Part shown: positions 35,719 through 38,659 of the stretch, one piece after another
Numbering within the stretch: the first letter of the stretch is position 1
How the letters are laid out: the number at the start of each line of letters is the position of its first letter
DNA from: Bacteroidota bacterium
GTDB lineage: Bacteria > Bacteroidota > Bacteroidia > Bacteroidales > UBA5342
Length of the DNA: 38,659 bases
Direction: 5' to 3'
Assembly (NCBI GenBank): GCA_003249935.1
Contig: QKHT01000085.1
Coordinates: 1-38,659, forward strand
Translations under genes and position numbers: made by a program
The notes under the pieces: model-generated
What the model was told of the DNA's origin: nothing
What the model saw: only the letters and a program-made list of their open reading frames with translations
The model's database searches: none

Positions 35719-38250
35719 ATGGAAAATTTCGACCCGTTAGAGAATGTTTATAACAGACTGCATGATTTGGAGTTAGAAAATGCCAGACTTCAAAAAGAAC
35801 TCGAAGAAATTCGGAACGACGATGAATTAAAGTACAAGGGTTCGTCGGCCATTCGTTATTTCCAATCGTTTCCCGAAGGCATTTTTGTGTCGAACACCAT
35901 TTATGGTGTACCTACCGAAATACTTGAAGTCAATGACACCTTTCTATTGCTTCTCGGGGCTAAACGGCGCAATGTACTGGCAGCCGATCCGCTCGATTTT
36001 TTAGCCAAAGGCGAGAAAAAGAAGATGCTCGAAATGGCCGAAATACTGCTCGAACGTAAAAAGATTGTTACAAAAATAAAGTTTGCAAATATAACGGGTG
36101 AACCCATTCTTACCGAAACGACGTTTACAGTGCTTGACAATAGTGTGAATCCGCAAATAATTTGTCAGGTGGTACAGCTATCCGACAAGCAGAAACAAAA
36201 CAAATTGTTTTTTGAAACCGACGATTATCTTAAAAAAGTAACCGAAGGTACAAATGAGGTGATATTCAGACTTAGGGTTTTACCACGTACCATTTTCGAA
36301 TACATATCGCCTGCTGCACCAAAAGTCACCGGTTTCCCGCAACAATCGTTTTACAGCGAGCCGGGTACATTCCTTAATAATTTGCATCCAAACGATTATG
36401 AAGAGTTACGAAAATACCTCAACAACTACAAAAGTACCATAAAACCTCTCAATGTCAGGTTTCTGCGCAAAGATAACAAGGTCATATGGCTCGAAATATA
36501 CCTGACACAAAGCGGTGATGCAGCCAATAACGATGTGGTGTTCGATGGTATTTTGCACGACATTACCTATCGAAGACAAATGGAACGCCGCGTTGAACGC
36601 AAACTAAAAATAGAAAATACATTAGCCGAAATATCTACAAAGCTTATTAGTGAACCGTTTAGTAACGAAACACTCTCGCCCTTATTAAGTGAACTCGGTA
36701 AAGACGATGCGCTTGATCTGGTGAGCCTCATTGTACGGCAACCCAATGGTAAAGAAGAAAAAATTGAATGGTTCAATCCTCAGTGCGAACTAATACCGGG
36801 TAATTCGATCTTACTTACATCGCCGCAATTGTCTGTATGTCGTAAAAGCCTGCTCGAAGACGATTTGCTGTATATTTCCAATTTGGAAACAGCCGCATTG
36901 CCCGAAGAAGAGTACAAATATCTGCATGGATATGGTGTAAAAAGTATTTTGGGCGCACCGGTTAAAATAGATGGTAAAAGTATTGGTTATTTGGCAATAT
37001 TCTCACTTCAGAAGTTTCATGAATGGGATCGGGTTGAAATACATCTGATTACAATGCTTTCAAACATTATTTCTGCAAATATCCAAAAAGAGACGGCACA
37101 AGCAGAAAATGCAAAACTAATCCATGCACTTAAAATCAGCGAGGCAAAAAATGAAGCCATTCTTTCTGTTTTGCCCGACTATTTTTTTGTTATCGACCGC
37201 GATTTAAACATTCGGCAAATACATGTACCGGCCGAAAACGAATGGCAAACCATTAACCATACGCTTAATGGCAAACCATTAAGCTATTTATTCGACGAAA
37301 TTGAATTTGTAAAAATTGAGACTGCTTTTGCCAGTCTTACCGAAGATTTGCCTCGTATCAAATTTCAGGGATGGTATCCCTTCGAAGGACACCAGATTTT
37401 TATCGAAGTCTTACTTCAACGACTCGACCGCTTCAACTTCCTGTGTATAGTTCGCGACCATACCCAGGATAAAATGGCCGAAAAGCGCATAGAAGAGAGC
37501 GAAAAACAGTTCCGGAGTTTGTTCGGTTCAATGTCCGAAGGTTTGTTGTTTTTACACTATCATGCCGCCGACGATCAGTTTTTAATCGACGAAATAAATC
37601 CTGCTTTCGAAGATATTGCCGGGGTAAAAAGTGCCGATATGTTGTCGAAACCATTCTCCGAAGTGTTTCCGGATAAGGGTAAAATGGTTCGGCCTCTATT
37701 AAAAAGGGTAATGATTACCGGAATCCCCGAAGGCGCAAAATTTAATTTTGCCAACGAAAATGTATGGTGGCAAATTACGGCATTCTCGACTCAGGCCAAT
37801 GCCATGGCTATTTTTGTGCAGGATATTACACGGCAAATGCTGGCCGAAAAAGCCCTTCGCGAAAATGAAACCAAACTGATGACAGCACAACAGTTGGCCA
37901 AACTCGGCACATGGGAACACTTTTTCGAGAGCGACACCATTCGCGTATCGGCTAACCTTGGCATTTATTTTAATAAAACCATCGATGCGCCGGTCATTTT
38001 TACCCTTCAGGAGTTTTTAAATCTTGTGGTTGAACCGGACCGCGACCGGGTGGAAACGTGCTATCGCGATGCAGTGGCAAAGGGCGAACCTTTTACCTGC
38101 ATTTACCGGATTCAGCTCTCAGATATGAAAATTTATACCGTTGAGGCTTTTGCGGTTGTAACCTACGACCTTAAAAACAATCCCATGAGTGCTTTTGGTA
38201 CCATTCAGGATATTACCAATCGCCTCCATTCCGAATCGCCTTTGGTATAA
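35719..38250 (+). CDS. PAS/GAF multi-sensor protein without an output domain
   Basis: An 843-aa soluble protein. A short coiled coil (about 14-40) is followed by PAS domains at about 44-150, 175-290 (PAS_3 type, ending GILHDITYRRQMERR), 477-587, 596-710 and 719-834, with a GAF domain at about 297-457. No histidine kinase HisKA/HATPase, GGDEF, EAL, HTH or phosphatase motif follows; the protein stops at SESPLV right after the last PAS. There is no transmembrane segment, so it is cytoplasmic. Family members usually carry a kinase, so this is either a signalling partner acting through protein contact or a truncated kinase. Bases after the stop show no kinase motif in any frame. Confidence 0.85.
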   Translation: MENFDPLENVYNRLHDLELENARLQKELEEIRNDDELKYKGSSAIRYFQSFPEGIFVSNTIYGVPTEILEVNDTFLLLLGAKRRNVLAADPLDFLAKGEKKKMLEMAEILLERKKIVTKIKFANITGEPILTETTFTVLDNSVNPQIICQVVQLSDKQKQNKLFFETDDYLKKVTEGTNEVIFRLRVLPRTIFEYISPAAPKVTGFPQQSFYSEPGTFLNNLHPNDYEELRKYLNNYKSTIKPLNVRFLRKDNKVIWLEIYLTQSGDAANNDVVFDGILHDITYRRQMERRVERKLKIENTLAEISTKLISEPFSNETLSPLLSELGKDDALDLVSLIVRQPNGKEEKIEWFNPQCELIPGNSILLTSPQLSVCRKSLLEDDLLYISNLETAALPEEEYKYLHGYGVKSILGAPVKIDGKSIGYLAIFSLQKFHEWDRVEIHLITMLSNIISANIQKETAQAENAKLIHALKISEAKNEAILSVLPDYFFVIDRDLNIRQIHVPAENEWQTINHTLNGKPLSYLFDEIEFVKIETAFASLTEDLPRIKFQGWYPFEGHQIFIEVLLQRLDRFNFLCIVRDHTQDKMAEKRIEESEKQFRSLFGSMSEGLLFLHYHAADDQFLIDEINPAFEDIAGVKSADMLSKPFSEVFPDKGKMVRPLLKRVMITGIPEGAKFNFANENVWWQITAFSTQANAMAIFVQDITRQMLAEKALRENETKLMTAQQLAKLGTWEHFFESDTIRVSANLGIYFNKTIDAPVIFTLQEFLNLVVEPDRDRVETCYRDAVAKGEPFTCIYRIQLSDMKIYTVEAFAVVTYDLKNNPMSAFGTIQDITNRLHSESPLV

Positions 38251-38554
38251 CACCATTAGGATGAAATATTCGTATTTATTGAGTTGGCATCAAGTGTAAA
38301 GACAGATGAATAGACAGGTACGATAACGATAAAATTGAAATAAGAATGGATTAGCTCTTTGATAGGTCAGTGCAAACTTGAAGGAATTTATTTTGTTTTT
38401 TTCTCCCTCCCGCAAAAAGACAAAGAAACCCCAACCCACATTGCACACATTGGCAAAGCCCCCCCCATAAACCAACGCTGCAACCGAAGCTTTGCCAAAG
38501 AGTGCAATTTTGCCGACCCACCACTGCATGTTGAAAACTTTATCGTAAAATTGA
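38251..38554. other. Gene-free stretch with a C-rich inverted repeat
   Basis: No gene is supported here. The left half is AT-rich. Bases 38400-38530 are unusually C-rich and carry the inverted repeat described separately. No T-tract terminator for the PAS gene was found. The right end leads into a promoter. Confidence 0.5.
38441..38507. repeat. Inverted repeat with a C-tract loop
   Basis: Outer arms TTGCAC (38441-38446) and GTGCAA (38502-38507), and inner arms TTGGCAAAGC (38450-38459) and GCTTTGCCAA (38489-38498), are separated by a symmetric 3-by-3 mismatch (ACA against AGA). The 29-base loop starts with a run of C. There is no T-run, so it is not a simple terminator. I recall similar GCCAAAG/TGCAA intergenic elements in Bacteroidota genomes but cannot confirm it here. 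Confidence 0.6.
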
Positions 38555-38584
38555 TTGATTAGTAACTGGATTTTTATAAATTTG
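38555..38584 (+). promoter_or_regulatory. Promoter of the terminal helix-turn-helix gene
   Basis: TTG (38555-38557) and TAAATTTG (38577-38584, matching TAnnTTTG) are 19 bases apart, the Bacteroidota optimum. The start codon lies 22 bases after the -7 element. Confidence 0.6.
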
Positions 38585-38606
38585 ACAAAAATAGTCAACG
38601 GCAATT

Positions 38607-38659
38607 ATGTCAACAGAAACAATCGGCGAAAAGCTAAGACAATTAAGGGAAGAAAATAA
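38607..38659 (+). CDS. Helix-turn-helix (XRE-type) regulator, N-terminal fragment
   Basis: Only the first 17 codons are in the window: MSTETIGEKLRQLREEN. The IGEKLRQLRE opening is typical of the first helix of XRE/Cro-family DNA-binding domains. A good promoter precedes it. The window edge prevents any further statement; the assignment is tentative. Confidence 0.55.
   Translation, partial: MSTETIGEKLRQLREEN

Noticed and set aside
1-38659. CRISPR arrays, insertion sequences, prophage or defence genes
   Set aside because: No regularly spaced direct repeats, transposase or integrase motifs, or recognisable defence domains were found.

Overview
The window comes from a bacterium of the phylum Bacteroidota, probably an anaerobe of the order Bacteroidales. 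Evidence seen in the sequence: a type IX secretion (T9SS) C-terminal sorting signal, an OmpA porin with thrombospondin type-3 repeats, a CarboxypepD_reg-like protein, the DUF1599 / DoxX (BT_3928-like) / tpiA gene order, promoters of the Bacteroidota type (TAnnTTTG at -7), few Shine-Dalgarno sites, and oxygen-sensitive iron-sulfur enzymes (indolepyruvate:ferredoxin oxidoreductase). No tRNA, rRNA, CRISPR array, transposase or prophage gene was recognised. It reads as mostly ordinary chromosome.

Layout. 1-1815: the end of iorA, then iorB and an unrecognised two-domain gene broken by a frameshift. 1816-2770: about 1 kb without an intact gene, possibly holding decayed coding remnants. 2771-4715: a palindromic operator over a promoter, then a padR-pspC operon that ends at a bidirectional terminator. 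4792-7207 (minus strand): a nitroreductase and a CarboxypepD_reg-like secreted protein, then fabD with its own promoter. 7388-12114: a GH43-type glycosidase, then three consecutive beta-propeller proteins (two PQQ-like paralogues and one NHL-like) ending at a terminator. 12187-14758: DUF1599, a DoxX/MauE-like membrane protein and tpiA. 14965-18630: a 1221-aa T9SS cargo protein. 18739-20274: an iron-sulfur/FAD oxidoreductase that seems to lack the NAD(P)H-binding domain. 20370-21941 (minus): OmpA-family protein. 22288-27174 (minus): a polysaccharide-deacetylase-like protein, a FemAB/GNAT-like transferase, an M48 lipoprotein protease and lepA. 27279-27733: coaD with a frameshift. 27809-35619: an alpha-2-macroglobulin lipoprotein overlapping penicillin-binding protein 1C. 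35719-38250: a PAS/GAF sensor with no output domain. 38251-38659: a C-rich inverted repeat, a promoter, and the first 17 codons of a helix-turn-helix regulator.

How the genes relate. Several linkages are known from other genomes: iorA-iorB (anaerobic aryl-pyruvate oxidation), padR-pspC (self-regulated envelope stress module), alpha-2-macroglobulin with PBP1C (periplasmic protease trap plus peptidoglycan repair), and DUF1599-DoxX-tpiA. The most unusual material is the beta-propeller trio, the FAD protein without an NAD(P)H domain, the output-less PAS array, the padR operator that holds the -33 element in its loop, and two genes (including the normally essential coaD) each broken by a short apparent deletion. 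The two deletions raise the question of assembly error versus real decay. I found no clearly new defence or mobile system.
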